DNA of 42,850 nucleotides from CAWJHE01 sp964614855. GTDB taxonomy: Bacteria; Chloroflexota; Anaerolineae; Anaerolineales; UBA4823. Shown here in pieces: positions 8,922-17,098 of this stretch. Position 1 is the first letter of the stretch. Every line of letters starts with the position of its first letter. Both the position numbers and the translations under genes were made by a program. The notes below the pieces were generated by a model. That model was not told the origin of the DNA, made no database searches, and saw nothing but the letters and a program-made list of their open reading frames with translations. The DNA is taken from assembly GCA_964614855.1 (NCBI GenBank), contig CAZTMX010000005.1, positions 1 through 42,850 of the forward strand. The letters run 5' to 3'.

Positions 8922-10243
8922 TACTTCCCATAAACTCCAACACAGTTGGGCAGATTTCTAACCCCGACTTTAGAAAGTATGCCGAAAACTATATCCAAAT
9001 CTATGCCGATTTTATGAACCAGATCAGCCAGCTTGGCCTGGAAATTGACACGACGGAAACGGCTGAAGATGTACAGAAGAGCCTGGCGCACCTTTCACAA
9101 AAAGGTGCGGAAATTCGCAATGACAAGAAGAGTGTTGTCCTGAACAACATTTCGCCCTCCTGCCTGGCTTGCCGCACCGGGATCGACAGCTCAACCTTCT
9201 TTGTATCTCTGCGCTGCCATCGAGATTGTTATTACTGTTTCAACCCGAACCAGGAAGATTATGCATATTTTCTCGATCATACTCGCCGCCCGGATGAAGA
9301 GCTGGAGCAGCTTGCCGCTAACGGGCAGCAATTAGAGCATATCGCCCTCACCGGGGGCGAGCCGTTATTGTTTAAAGAGCAAACGATTCGTTTCTTCCAA
9401 ACAGCACGCCAGCTTTTTCCGCAATCTCACACCCGTTTGTATACTTCCGGTGATCACCTCGATTTGCCGACCCTGCAAGCGCTGCAGGCAGCAGGACTGG
9501 ATGAAATTCGCCTAAGCATCCGAATGCATGATCTGGAAAAAGGCCAACGCCATACATTTAAACAGTTGGAATCGTGCATGGGTTATATTCCAGCGGTGAT
9601 GGTTGAGATGCCAATTCTTCCAGAGTCTCTTGATATCATGAAGGATGTTTTGCTGGAGTTGGAACGGATTGGGATTTTTGGCATCAATTTGCTTGAATTC
9701 TGTTTCCCCGTGACCAACGCCGAAGAGTTTCAACGAAGAGGTTTCAAAATCAAAACGCATCCTTTTCGAGTGCTGTACAATTATTGGTATGCCGGTGGGC
9801 TGCCGATTGCCGGCAGCGAGCGTGTCTGCCTGGATTTGATTGATTTTGCCCAGGAACAAGGTTTCAAAATGGGTGTGCATTATTGCTCTCTGGAGAATAA
9901 GCACACTGGTCAAATCTATCAACAAAATGCGAATAAGAGATTACCCAAAACCGCGTATTTTTCCAGTAAGGACTTCTTTATCAAAACTGCCAAGGTTTTT
10001 GGCTCAGATATTCAACTTGCGAAACCTTTACTCTACAAAGGGCGCGGTGTTAGCTTAAATATGAATTCTGAGTTAAAATTCTTAGAGTTTCACCCCAGCC
10101 ATATACCTCTTCTGTCTGGATTGGATATCGATATAGGAATATCTTCCAGTGTATTTGAGAGGCGAGAAGGTGGCGAGGTGATGAGAGAGTTGGCGATCGA
10201 TTTGACCACTCCTAAAACCTTTAATTTCGCGACTGACGTCTAA
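8918..10243 (+). CDS. Radical SAM protein of unknown substrate
   Basis: About 441 residues. The radical SAM cluster motif is CHRDCYYC (CxxxCxxC), preceded by SCLACRTG, and followed by the GGEPLL motif that contacts the methionine end of SAM. The ATG at 8918 overlaps the preceding stop as ATGA, so translation is coupled to the Fe-S protein. A longer open frame reaches back to 8819 but lies inside that gene. The C-terminal ~200 residues have no cysteine-rich SPASM motif that I can see. It could modify a protein or cofactor of this respiratory complex; a substrate cannot be named from sequence. Confidence 0.85.
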   Translation: MILPINSNTVGQISNPDFRKYAENYIQIYADFMNQISQLGLEIDTTETAEDVQKSLAHLSQKGAEIRNDKKSVVLNNISPSCLACRTGIDSSTFFVSLRCHRDCYYCFNPNQEDYAYFLDHTRRPDEELEQLAANGQQLEHIALTGGEPLLFKEQTIRFFQTARQLFPQSHTRLYTSGDHLDLPTLQALQAAGLDEIRLSIRMHDLEKGQRHTFKQLESCMGYIPAVMVEMPILPESLDIMKDVLLELERIGIFGINLLEFCFPVTNAEEFQRRGFKIKTHPFRVLYNYWYAGGLPIAGSERVCLDLIDFAQEQGFKMGVHYCSLENKHTGQIYQQNANKRLPKTAYFSSKDFFIKTAKVFGSDIQLAKPLLYKGRGVSLNMNSELKFLEFHPSHIPLLSGLDIDIGISSSVFERREGGEVMRELAIDLTTPKTFNFATDV

Positions 10244-10276
10244 GCCCCTCAGGCTGGCGTCGGCCGGTGAGGTGGC

Positions 10277-11074
10277 ATGAGCAGTAAATCAAAGGCAGAA
10301 CATCCTGATAGGCGGGGTTGGAAGGGTACCCTGGGAGCCTATGGTCGCGCCCACCGCAAGGCCAGCGCCCAACTGGAAACCTCCATGCCCCTGCTGCGGC
10401 ACTTAGAAGAACTGCGCCAGCGCATCTTCAAAGCGTTCAGCGCTTTTGTCGTGGCAGTTGCGCTCAGCTTTGCCTTTGCGCGCCAGCTAATCGATTTTCT
10501 CACCAGCCCGCTAGGCGGCAGCCATGCGCTGGTGTCCATTGAAGTCACTGAAAATATTGCCATTTATATGCGCGTGGCGCTTTTGAGTGGTGTGATCCTG
10601 GCGATGCCTGTGATCATCTACCAGGTGCTCAGCTTTGTCTTGCCCGGGTTGAAAGGGGGCGAAAAACGCTGGCTTTTACTGGGTGTGCCGGCTGCCACCC
10701 TGCTCTTTTTGGGCGGCGTGGCTTTTGCCTGGTTTGTCCTGCTTCCGGCGGCCTTGCCTTTCCTGGTCAATTTCCTGGACATCACCACCCAGGTGCGCCC
10801 GCTTAACTATTTCGATTTCATTACTCGCATCATGTTCTGGCTGGGTGTCAGCTTCCAGATGCCGCTGATCGCTATGATCCTGGCGCGCTTTGGTCTGATC
10901 ACCGCCCGCAAGCTGATCTCAGGATGGCGCTACGCTGTGGTGGCGATTGCCGTGGCAGCTGCAGCGGTAACCCCCACCGTCGACCCGGTGAACATGGGCC
11001 TGGTGATGCTGCCCCTGGCGGGGCTGTACATCGTCAGCATCATCCTGGCCTCCATCGCGGGGAGGAAGAAGTAA
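10277..11074 (+). CDS. tatC: Sec-independent protein translocase TatC
   Basis: A 265-residue polytopic protein with the TatC hallmarks: PLLRHLEELRQRIF near residues 37-50, FQMPLIAMI in the fifth helix region, and TPTVDPVNMG near the C-terminus. TatC recognises twin-arginine signal peptides and forms the receptor for folded substrates. The first ~35 residues are a basic, probably cytoplasmic extension. TatA follows after one base. The pair sits in the same direction as the DmsABC-like genes and their TorD chaperone. Confidence 0.97.
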   Translation: MSSKSKAEHPDRRGWKGTLGAYGRAHRKASAQLETSMPLLRHLEELRQRIFKAFSAFVVAVALSFAFARQLIDFLTSPLGGSHALVSIEVTENIAIYMRVALLSGVILAMPVIIYQVLSFVLPGLKGGEKRWLLLGVPAATLLFLGGVAFAWFVLLPAALPFLVNFLDITTQVRPLNYFDFITRIMFWLGVSFQMPLIAMILARFGLITARKLISGWRYAVVAIAVAAAAVTPTVDPVNMGLVMLPLAGLYIVSIILASIAGRKK

Positions 11075-11075
11075 T

Positions 11076-11297
11076 ATGGATATTTTTGGCATCGGCGGTT
11101 TCGAACTGCTGGTTATCATGCTGCTGGCTGTGATCGTTTTGGGACCGGAACGCCTGATGCGTGTGATGCGCGAGGCCGGCAAGCTGGTGCGCAACCTGAA
11201 AGCTTACTTTTCGGCTTTCAATGATGAATTAAAATCGGAATTAGACGTGCTGGATGAGCTCAAAGAAGTGAAAAAGGACCTGGACAAGACGGTTTAA
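11076..11297 (+). CDS. tatA: Sec-independent protein translocase TatA/TatB
   Basis: A 73-residue protein with the TatA layout: one N-terminal transmembrane helix (FELLVIMLLAVIVLGPERL), the hinge with GPERL, an amphipathic helix, and a charged tail. The sequence FGIGGFELL matches the start of TatA/TatB proteins. The longer acidic/basic tail and GPERL could fit TatB equally well. It starts one base after the tatC stop, so both are co-translated and form the export channel. Confidence 0.92.
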   Translation: MDIFGIGGFELLVIMLLAVIVLGPERLMRVMREAGKLVRNLKAYFSAFNDELKSELDVLDELKEVKKDLDKTV

Positions 11298-11302
11298 GTA
11301 TC

Positions 11303-11506
11303 TCAATCCAGCTGAAGGCGCATTTCTTTCTCGTTGACGTTCCATTCACCCGTATCGATAAAACCAAATTTCAGATAAAAAGGGCCAGCGCTACCCTGCG
11401 CCGGCACATTGCTTAGATATATTTCCAGGGTGTTTGGATAGCTGCGTATATAATCGATTAGCCGCCATGGTTGCCTCCAAAACACCGGGTCAGGTATAAT
11501 CTGATT
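11303..11506 (-). pseudogene. Remnant of a GNAT-family N-acetyltransferase (C-terminal part only)
   Basis: On the minus strand an open stretch of about 67 codons encodes PDPVFWRQPWRLIDYIRS, a segment with LSNVP, then GPFYLKFGFIDTGEW and EKEMRLQL. This matches the last half of a GNAT domain (FYxKxGFxxTGE and the closing MRLxL strand). The acetyl-CoA-binding motif and the N-terminal half are missing, and an in-frame TAA at 11507-11509 closes the frame upstream. No suitable start codon or ribosome-binding site was seen. It is best read as a decayed gene between the Tat genes and the hydrolase gene. Confidence 0.7.
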
Positions 11507-11594
11507 TTACTTCAACCTCAGTAAGGCGCAATGTTGCATTGGAATAAAGCCGCCTGCAGCATTGATTTTAGATAACAAATATTTGGGAGATCCC

Positions 11595-12665
11595 ATGCTT
11601 TTTGATTTTCAAACCCTGGATGACCTGGTGCGCGCCCAAGTTGGCCCTGAACCCTTTTCGGGCGCCATCTACATGACCCGCGGCGAGCGGGTGGTCTTTG
11701 CCCAGGGGTACGCTTACGCCAATTGCTCCGAGCGCATCTTGAACCGGGTAGATACGCGTTTCCAGACTGCCTCGGGGAGCAAAATCTTCAGCGCGGTGGC
11801 GGTCTGCCAGTTAATCGAAGCAGGTAAGCTAACGCTGGAAAGCCGGGTGGTGGATATCTTGCCCGGGGTGCTCCCGAATATCGATCCGGCGGTCAACATC
11901 CGACACCTGCTGACACATACCTCAGGTATCACTTCGTACTTTGAAGAGGATGTCAACCCGGATTACGAGGCTCTTTGGCAGCAGACGCCGGTATATCGCA
12001 TGCGGCGAAACGGGGATTTTCTGCCATTGTTTCAAAACAAAGCCATGAAATTCGCTCCGGGAACGCGCTTTGAGTATAACGACGGTGGGTTTATCTTGCT
12101 TGGTGCGCTGATCGAAGCGGTCAGCGGGGCGGCATTCCAGGATTATGTGCAGGAGCAGGTCTTTCGCCGGGCGCACATGGTGGATGCAGGATATTTTCCC
12201 ACCGACCAACTTCCGCCGCGCAGCGCCCTGGCTTACCTGCCGGCAGCGGACGGTTCCTGGCGCAGCAATATCTTTGCCGTTCCTGCGCGCGGTGTCGCCG
12301 ACGGCGGGGCGTACACCAGCACGCTGGATTGGTACCAGTTCTGGCAGGCGCTCAGGCAATGCAAGCTGCTGGGCCAAGAGATGACCGCCTTGCTGCTGCA
12401 GCCCCAGGTGTCCACCGGGGAGGATGCGCCCAATACGCATTACGGGTTGGGTGTATGGATCGAGATGCAAGACGAGCGGTTGAACTCTTACTTTGTTGAA
12501 GGATACGACCCCGGGGTGAGCATGTGCTCTTTTGTTTACCCGGAGCACGATCTCATCCTGACCATGCTGGCAAACACAAACAAGGCGCTCTGGCCTTTGC
12601 AACAAAAGTTACACGCAGCCATCCTTTCAGGGACAATATCAAATCATAAAGGAGACATCCAATGA
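11595..12665 (+). CDS. Serine hydrolase of the beta-lactamase/penicillin-binding-protein fold
   Basis: About 356 residues. The nucleophile motif SxxK is SGSK at residues 60-63 in TASGSKIFSA. The second motif is Y-N-D in RFEYNDGGFILLG, and HLLTHTSGITSYF is typical of class C-like family proteins. No signal peptide is visible, so it is probably cytoplasmic and not an antibiotic-resistance enzyme; such proteins often act as esterases, amidases or peptidases. ATG 11595 lies 6 bases after GGGAG. A TTG start at 11562 would add 11 residues. Its stop overlaps the next amidase gene as ATGA, so it belongs to the ureide/amide operon. Confidence 0.88.
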   Translation: MLFDFQTLDDLVRAQVGPEPFSGAIYMTRGERVVFAQGYAYANCSERILNRVDTRFQTASGSKIFSAVAVCQLIEAGKLTLESRVVDILPGVLPNIDPAVNIRHLLTHTSGITSYFEEDVNPDYEALWQQTPVYRMRRNGDFLPLFQNKAMKFAPGTRFEYNDGGFILLGALIEAVSGAAFQDYVQEQVFRRAHMVDAGYFPTDQLPPRSALAYLPAADGSWRSNIFAVPARGVADGGAYTSTLDWYQFWQALRQCKLLGQEMTALLLQPQVSTGEDAPNTHYGLGVWIEMQDERLNSYFVEGYDPGVSMCSFVYPEHDLILTMLANTNKALWPLQQKLHAAILSGTISNHKGDIQ

Positions 12666-13480
12666 CACGCCTGGTGCATATCGCTGTAGTTCAATCTCAT
12701 CCCCGCCTGGGTGACCTGGATGCAAACCTCGCATCCATCTTGATGCAGATCAAAGAATCTGCATCTAAGGGGGCGAATTTCATCATCTTCCCCGAACTGG
12801 CGCTGACCGGTTATAACCCGGAAATGTTGGGCGAGCGCCTGTTGAGCCTGGCCTGTTCCGCAAAAGATGAGCCTATCCAGAAACTGGCGCAAGCTGCGGG
12901 TGAAAATGGGGTGTACCTGGCGGTGGGTTTTATCGAGAAGCGCAGCCTGCCGGGTGTAGTTTACAATTCCATTGCCTTGTGCGATCCAGACGGCAGTGTG
13001 CGCACGTATGCCAAATCGCACTTGTTTTCGGCGGAGAACCTGTATTTCCGCCCCGGTTCGAAGCTTAAGGTATGGCGGACGAAATTCGGTGCGGTCGGCC
13101 CATTGATCTGCATGGATATCGGCTATCCTGAAGTGCCGCGCATCCTGGGGCTGCAGGGCGCCGAGTTTTACATCGCGCCTTCTTGCTGGATCGATGCCGA
13201 TGCTGATATCTGGCCGGTGCACCTGCAGGCGCGTGCTCTGGATAATCTGGCTTTTGTAATCGGTTGCAACCGCATCGGGGTGGAAGGAAATTTGAACTTC
13301 ATCGGCAACAGCATGCTGGTGGACCCGCGCGGCCGCATCCTGGCCCGCCTGGAAGACCAGGAGGATGTACTGTATGCAACCATCGATCTGGATGAGGTGG
13401 AAACGGCTCGCCGCCGGGCGCTGCACTGGACTCTGCGCCGGCCAGAGATGTACAAACCGATTTGTAAACCTCTTAAATAG
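12662..13480 (+). CDS. Nitrilase-superfamily C-N hydrolase (N-carbamoyl or omega-amide hydrolase type)
   Basis: A 272-residue protein with the complete catalytic triad of the superfamily: glutamate 45 in FPELALTGY, lysine 118 in YAKSHLF and cysteine 150 in LICMDIGYPE. The family cleaves nitriles, amides and N-carbamoyl groups; the branch with this motif pattern includes beta-ureidopropionase and carbamoyl-amine amidases. Neighbouring genes encode a hydantoinase and an M20 carbamoylase-type enzyme, so hydrolysis of an N-carbamoyl compound or amide in the same pathway is the likely role. The start overlaps the upstream stop. The true substrate is not determined. Confidence 0.9.
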   Translation: MTRLVHIAVVQSHPRLGDLDANLASILMQIKESASKGANFIIFPELALTGYNPEMLGERLLSLACSAKDEPIQKLAQAAGENGVYLAVGFIEKRSLPGVVYNSIALCDPDGSVRTYAKSHLFSAENLYFRPGSKLKVWRTKFGAVGPLICMDIGYPEVPRILGLQGAEFYIAPSCWIDADADIWPVHLQARALDNLAFVIGCNRIGVEGNLNFIGNSMLVDPRGRILARLEDQEDVLYATIDLDEVETARRRALHWTLRRPEMYKPICKPLK

Positions 13481-13489
13481 GTGAATCTT

Positions 13490-14842
13490 ATGGAGAATTT
13501 GGATATTAAGTTTATTGGCGGTACTGTTGTCGGCGGGCAGGGAAAACGCCGGGCGGATGTTGGCGTTAAAGCCGGGCGCATCCAGGTCATAGCGGAAGAT
13601 CTTTCGGCACACCCGGCGGGCAGGACCATCGATATCCGCGGGCGTTTATTGCTGCCGGGGGTCATCGATGTGCATGTGCACCCGGTGTACACGGACAATA
13701 TTGAGCAAAGCTCGTATGTGGCTGCCTTTGGCGGCACCACCACCCTGCTGCATTTTATTTACGCGCGCACAGGCGAAGACCTGGTGCCATCGGTTGAAAA
13801 ATACCTGGACGAGGGGGTGAAGACCTCCCGCCTGGACTTCGGCATCCACTGCGGTCTGTTCGAAGCGCCGAAGCAGGTGCCGCAAATCGTGGATGTGCTC
13901 AAGCTGGGTGTGCGCAGCTTCAAGTTCTTTATGACCTATCTCAAACAGGGCTGGTACACCGACGATTACCAGTTGATTAAGGCCATGGATATCCTGGCAC
14001 AAAACGGCGGGCTGGCGATGGTGCATGCCGAGAACGGCGGCGGCATTGACTATCTGGAAGACAAATACCTGACCGGGCCGAACGCCTCGCAGGAGAACTT
14101 CAATCTCAGCCGACCGGCTGTGCTTGAAGAGGAAGCCATCTTCCGTGCCATCTGCCTGGCGGAGATCACCGGCTGCCCGCTGTATATCCCGCATGTCACT
14201 GCCCAGCGCGCCCTGCGTCCCATTCGCGCCGCCCGGGAAAATGGTCAGGTGGTCTATGCGGAGACATGCGCTCATTACCTGGCGCTTACTGAGAAAATCC
14301 TGGAGCAGCGAGGCGCACTGGCAAAGGTCGGTCCGCCTATTCGCAGCGAAAACGACCGCCAGGCATTGTGGGCGGCGCTGGCGGATGCTACCCTGCAGGT
14401 GGTGGCATCGGATCACGCCGCTAAGCGCAAAGACCCCCAGGGTGACTTTATCCAACAGGGCTTCGGTTCGCCGCAGCTTGAGACCCTCTTTCCCGTGACC
14501 TATGACGAAGGGGTCAATCAAGGCCGGATCACAGTTGAGCGGTTGGTACAGGTGATGTGTGAGAACCCTGCGCGGATTTTTGGGCTTTACCCGCAAAAGG
14601 GTGTGATTCGTGAAGGCGCAGACGCTGACCTGCTGGTGCTGGACCCTGCGAAGGCGTTTACCATCACCGCGGCGAACCAGCATTCCAACGTGGGCTATAC
14701 GCTGTATGAGGGGCGCGCGGTTCTTGGTTGGCCCGAGATGACCTTCCAACGCGGCCGGGCAGTGTTGGAAAACGGTGAAATCCACGCTGCACCAGGAGCT
14801 GGCAATTTCCTGTCAGTGGCGCCTTCGGGTGAATTTATCTAG
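13490..14842 (+). CDS. Hydantoinase/dihydropyrimidinase-type cyclic amidohydrolase
   Basis: About 450 residues. The metal site is visible as DVHVH (His62, His64), the probable carbamylated Lys145 in SFKFFMTY, and SDHAAK carrying the late aspartate. GGTTTLLHF and MVHAENGGGIDYLE are typical of D-hydantoinases and dihydropyrimidinases, which open 5- or 6-membered cyclic ureides to N-carbamoyl acids. ATG 13490 was chosen because AGGTGA lies just before it; a GTG at 13481 is an alternative. Genes for amide hydrolases on both sides could process the ring-opened product. Confidence 0.9.
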   Translation: MENLDIKFIGGTVVGGQGKRRADVGVKAGRIQVIAEDLSAHPAGRTIDIRGRLLLPGVIDVHVHPVYTDNIEQSSYVAAFGGTTTLLHFIYARTGEDLVPSVEKYLDEGVKTSRLDFGIHCGLFEAPKQVPQIVDVLKLGVRSFKFFMTYLKQGWYTDDYQLIKAMDILAQNGGLAMVHAENGGGIDYLEDKYLTGPNASQENFNLSRPAVLEEEAIFRAICLAEITGCPLYIPHVTAQRALRPIRAARENGQVVYAETCAHYLALTEKILEQRGALAKVGPPIRSENDRQALWAALADATLQVVASDHAAKRKDPQGDFIQQGFGSPQLETLFPVTYDEGVNQGRITVERLVQVMCENPARIFGLYPQKGVIREGADADLLVLDPAKAFTITAANQHSNVGYTLYEGRAVLGWPEMTFQRGRAVLENGEIHAAPGAGNFLSVAPSGEFI

Positions 14843-14904
14843 TGTTCCGGGAAAGATATTTCGTCTTTCATTGCTAAGACCGAGAAGGAACACGAGGATT
14901 GAGT

Positions 14905-16239
14905 ATGCCTTTTTCTGAAAACATCGTTATCCCACCCGAAAATATCGAAGCGCATTTCGACGTGCTGGGCCGCATCGGTCGTTTGGGCGCCAGCCTGGAA
15001 TCTGGCTTTTTGCGCGCCTCCTGGTCCAACGAAGAAAGCGAGGCCATGGATTATTTCCGCCAGGCCGGGCATATGAACGGGATGCAGGTTGCCTATGACG
15101 GCATCGGCAACCTGTATCTCACCACACCAGGAGAGAAGCCGGGGGTAATCCAGGTCGGCTCGCACCTGGATACAGTGCCGATGGGTGGCACCTATGACGG
15201 CGCAGCGGGTGTGGTAGCCGGGTTGGAAGCCATCCTGGCATTGAAAGAGCATTGGGGGCGCTTGAAGTACGGCTTGCAGCTGGTGGCCTGGCGCGGCGAG
15301 GAATCGGCAACATACGGCAGCCTGTGCAAGGGCAGCCAGGCGGCATTTGGGCTGAACGAGCCGCGCATCCTGCTCAAGGAATTTGAAGGTAGGACCCTGG
15401 CGGACGCCATCAGCAGCCAGGGCTATGATCCGGGTTATATCAGTGAACAGCTGCCCACGCTGAGCCAGCCGCAGATCGACGCCATCCAGGCGCACCTGGA
15501 GCTGCATATTGAGCAGGCAAAGAGCCTGGAGGTGGACGGAATAGATATCGGCATAGTCACTTCAATCCGCGGCGCGGTGCGCTTTCGCGTCCTGGTCCAG
15601 GGCGAGGCGGCACACTCCGGCGGCACGCCCATGGGGGTGGATTACCGCCGGGATGCCAACCTGGCCATGGCTCATATGCAGGTGGAAATGGACCGGCATG
15701 TGAAACAGGCGCTCGCTGCCGGAGATGATCTGGTGCTGACGGTGGGTTTGATCAATTCTGATTTCAATTTCAATATGCACGATCCGCGCGTCTACGAAAA
15801 CTCCCTGACCAAGGTCAGCCCGTTTGGATATTTCGCTGTGGATATTCGCAGCAACAAGGCGGAAACGCTGGCGCGCAATGTGGCTGAGGCGCGGCGGATT
15901 ATCGAAGAGGTGGCTCGCCAGCAGCGCGTCTCAATCGAGGTCCAACCCATCACTTCGTTGGCGCCGACCGAGACGCTGGACGCGCATATCCAGGATTTGG
16001 TGGACCAGAGCTGCCAGGAATTGGGCGTGAGCAGCGTGCGCATGTCCAGTGGCGCCTTGCACGACCTGGCGGTGGTGACAAACCAGCGGCGAGGAGACGG
16101 CACGTGCATCCCCGGTGGGCTGATCTTTATCCCCTGCCGGGACGGACTGAGCCATAACCCGAAGGAGTTTGCAACTACTGAAGCGCTGCACAAAGGTGCA
16201 ATGGTGTTGGCGCGGACTCTGTATAAGATGGCGAGCTAA
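14905..16239 (+). CDS. M20-family Zn-dependent amidohydrolase (hydantoinase/carbamoylase or allantoate amidohydrolase type)
   Basis: About 444 residues. Metal-site motifs are VGSHLDTVP (His87) and TYDGAAGV (Asp98), then WRGEES (Glu132/133), LHIEQ and SHNPKEF. The dimerisation domain shows AHSGGTPMGVDYRRDA, matching the AHAGTTPM signature of N-carbamoyl-L-amino acid hydrolases and allantoate amidohydrolases. With an allantoinase gene 2.5 kb downstream, allantoate is a plausible substrate. With the hydantoinase directly upstream, N-carbamoyl amino acids are equally plausible. ATG 14905 follows GAGG by 6 bases; TTG 14899 is less likely. Confidence 0.9.
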   Translation: MPFSENIVIPPENIEAHFDVLGRIGRLGASLESGFLRASWSNEESEAMDYFRQAGHMNGMQVAYDGIGNLYLTTPGEKPGVIQVGSHLDTVPMGGTYDGAAGVVAGLEAILALKEHWGRLKYGLQLVAWRGEESATYGSLCKGSQAAFGLNEPRILLKEFEGRTLADAISSQGYDPGYISEQLPTLSQPQIDAIQAHLELHIEQAKSLEVDGIDIGIVTSIRGAVRFRVLVQGEAAHSGGTPMGVDYRRDANLAMAHMQVEMDRHVKQALAAGDDLVLTVGLINSDFNFNMHDPRVYENSLTKVSPFGYFAVDIRSNKAETLARNVAEARRIIEEVARQQRVSIEVQPITSLAPTETLDAHIQDLVDQSCQELGVSSVRMSSGALHDLAVVTNQRRGDGTCIPGGLIFIPCRDGLSHNPKEFATTEALHKGAMVLARTLYKMAS

Positions 16240-16272
16240 TATGGATGGTCTCTATAGGATGAGGTCAAGTTT

Positions 16273-17067
16273 ATGAAACTCAAAGATCGGGTAGCCTTTG
16301 TAACTGGCGCGGCTAGCGGGATTGGCGCGGCGGTGGCAGCGGCTTATGCGCGAGAAGGGGCGCAATTGGTTCTCGTGGATATCCATGAGAATGATGACGT
16401 CTTGCATGCAGTTCGGGAGCGCGGAGGGGAAGCGCTTTGGGTCCAGGCAGATATGCGTAATACCGAAGAAGTGGACCGGGCGGTAACATTGGGTATCGAG
16501 AAATTTGGCAAGGTGGATATCCTGTTTGCCGGAGCGGCTATTACCGGAGTAAACCCTGCGCTTTGCTTTGAAATGAGCGATGAGGAATTTGAAACGGTTA
16601 TCGATATCAACCTGACCGGTTATTTCCGCTGCTGCCGGGCGGTACTGCCATCTATGCTCAAACAGAATTACGGACGGATCATCCTGGTGGGTTCGATATG
16701 CGGCATCCGCCAGGGATGGGAAACGCGTGTGCATTATGCAGCCTCCAAGGGCGGGGTGGAAGCCATGACGCGCTCCCTGGCTGTTGAAGTCGCTCCCTTT
16801 GGGGTGACGGTGAACTGCCTGGCGCCTGGCCTTGTGCGAACTGCACAATCGCTGGACCCAAGGGGTTTTGCTGAAGCAGGCTTGCAGCGAGCTGCGCGCG
16901 AGATTTTACCGGTTGGTTTTGTGGCGGATCCCGAGGATATCGCGCCATTTGCGATCATGCTGGCTTCCAAGGAATCTCGCTATTTTACGGGGCAGACAAT
17001 CTTAATCGACGGCGGCACGGATATCCGAACGACCAGCCCGCAAAAACCAATCAATCCATTCAGGTAA
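16273..17067 (+). CDS. Short-chain dehydrogenase/reductase
   Basis: A 264-residue classical SDR. The NAD(P)-binding motif is TGAASGIG, followed by a VLVDI strand whose acidic residue favours NAD over NADP. The catalytic set is Ser142 in ILVGSICG, Tyr155 and Lys159 in HYAASKGG. The usual NNAG is replaced by FAGAAI. The C-terminal PEDIAPFAIMLASKESRYFTGQTILIDGG is typical. It is the only clear oxidoreductase in the ureide island and may oxidise or reduce an alcohol/keto intermediate; the substrate is unknown. Confidence 0.9.
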   Translation: MKLKDRVAFVTGAASGIGAAVAAAYAREGAQLVLVDIHENDDVLHAVRERGGEALWVQADMRNTEEVDRAVTLGIEKFGKVDILFAGAAITGVNPALCFEMSDEEFETVIDINLTGYFRCCRAVLPSMLKQNYGRIILVGSICGIRQGWETRVHYAASKGGVEAMTRSLAVEVAPFGVTVNCLAPGLVRTAQSLDPRGFAEAGLQRAAREILPVGFVADPEDIAPFAIMLASKESRYFTGQTILIDGGTDIRTTSPQKPINPFR

Positions 17068-17098
17068 TTTACTTATTTCTCAAATGACAAGGAAAAAT

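Noticed and set aside
11922..12605. Minus-strand open frame of 227 codons
   Set aside because: Antisense to the serine hydrolase gene and without recognisable domain or ribosome-binding site.
12644..13612. Minus-strand open frame of 322 codons
   Set aside because: It is antisense to the nitrilase-family gene, whose Glu-Lys-Cys triad is complete; no motif is seen on the opposite strand.
13646..14785. Long minus-strand open frame (379 codons)
   Set aside because: It lies wholly inside the hydantoinase gene, which has clear catalytic motifs. The opposite-strand product shows no recognisable domain.
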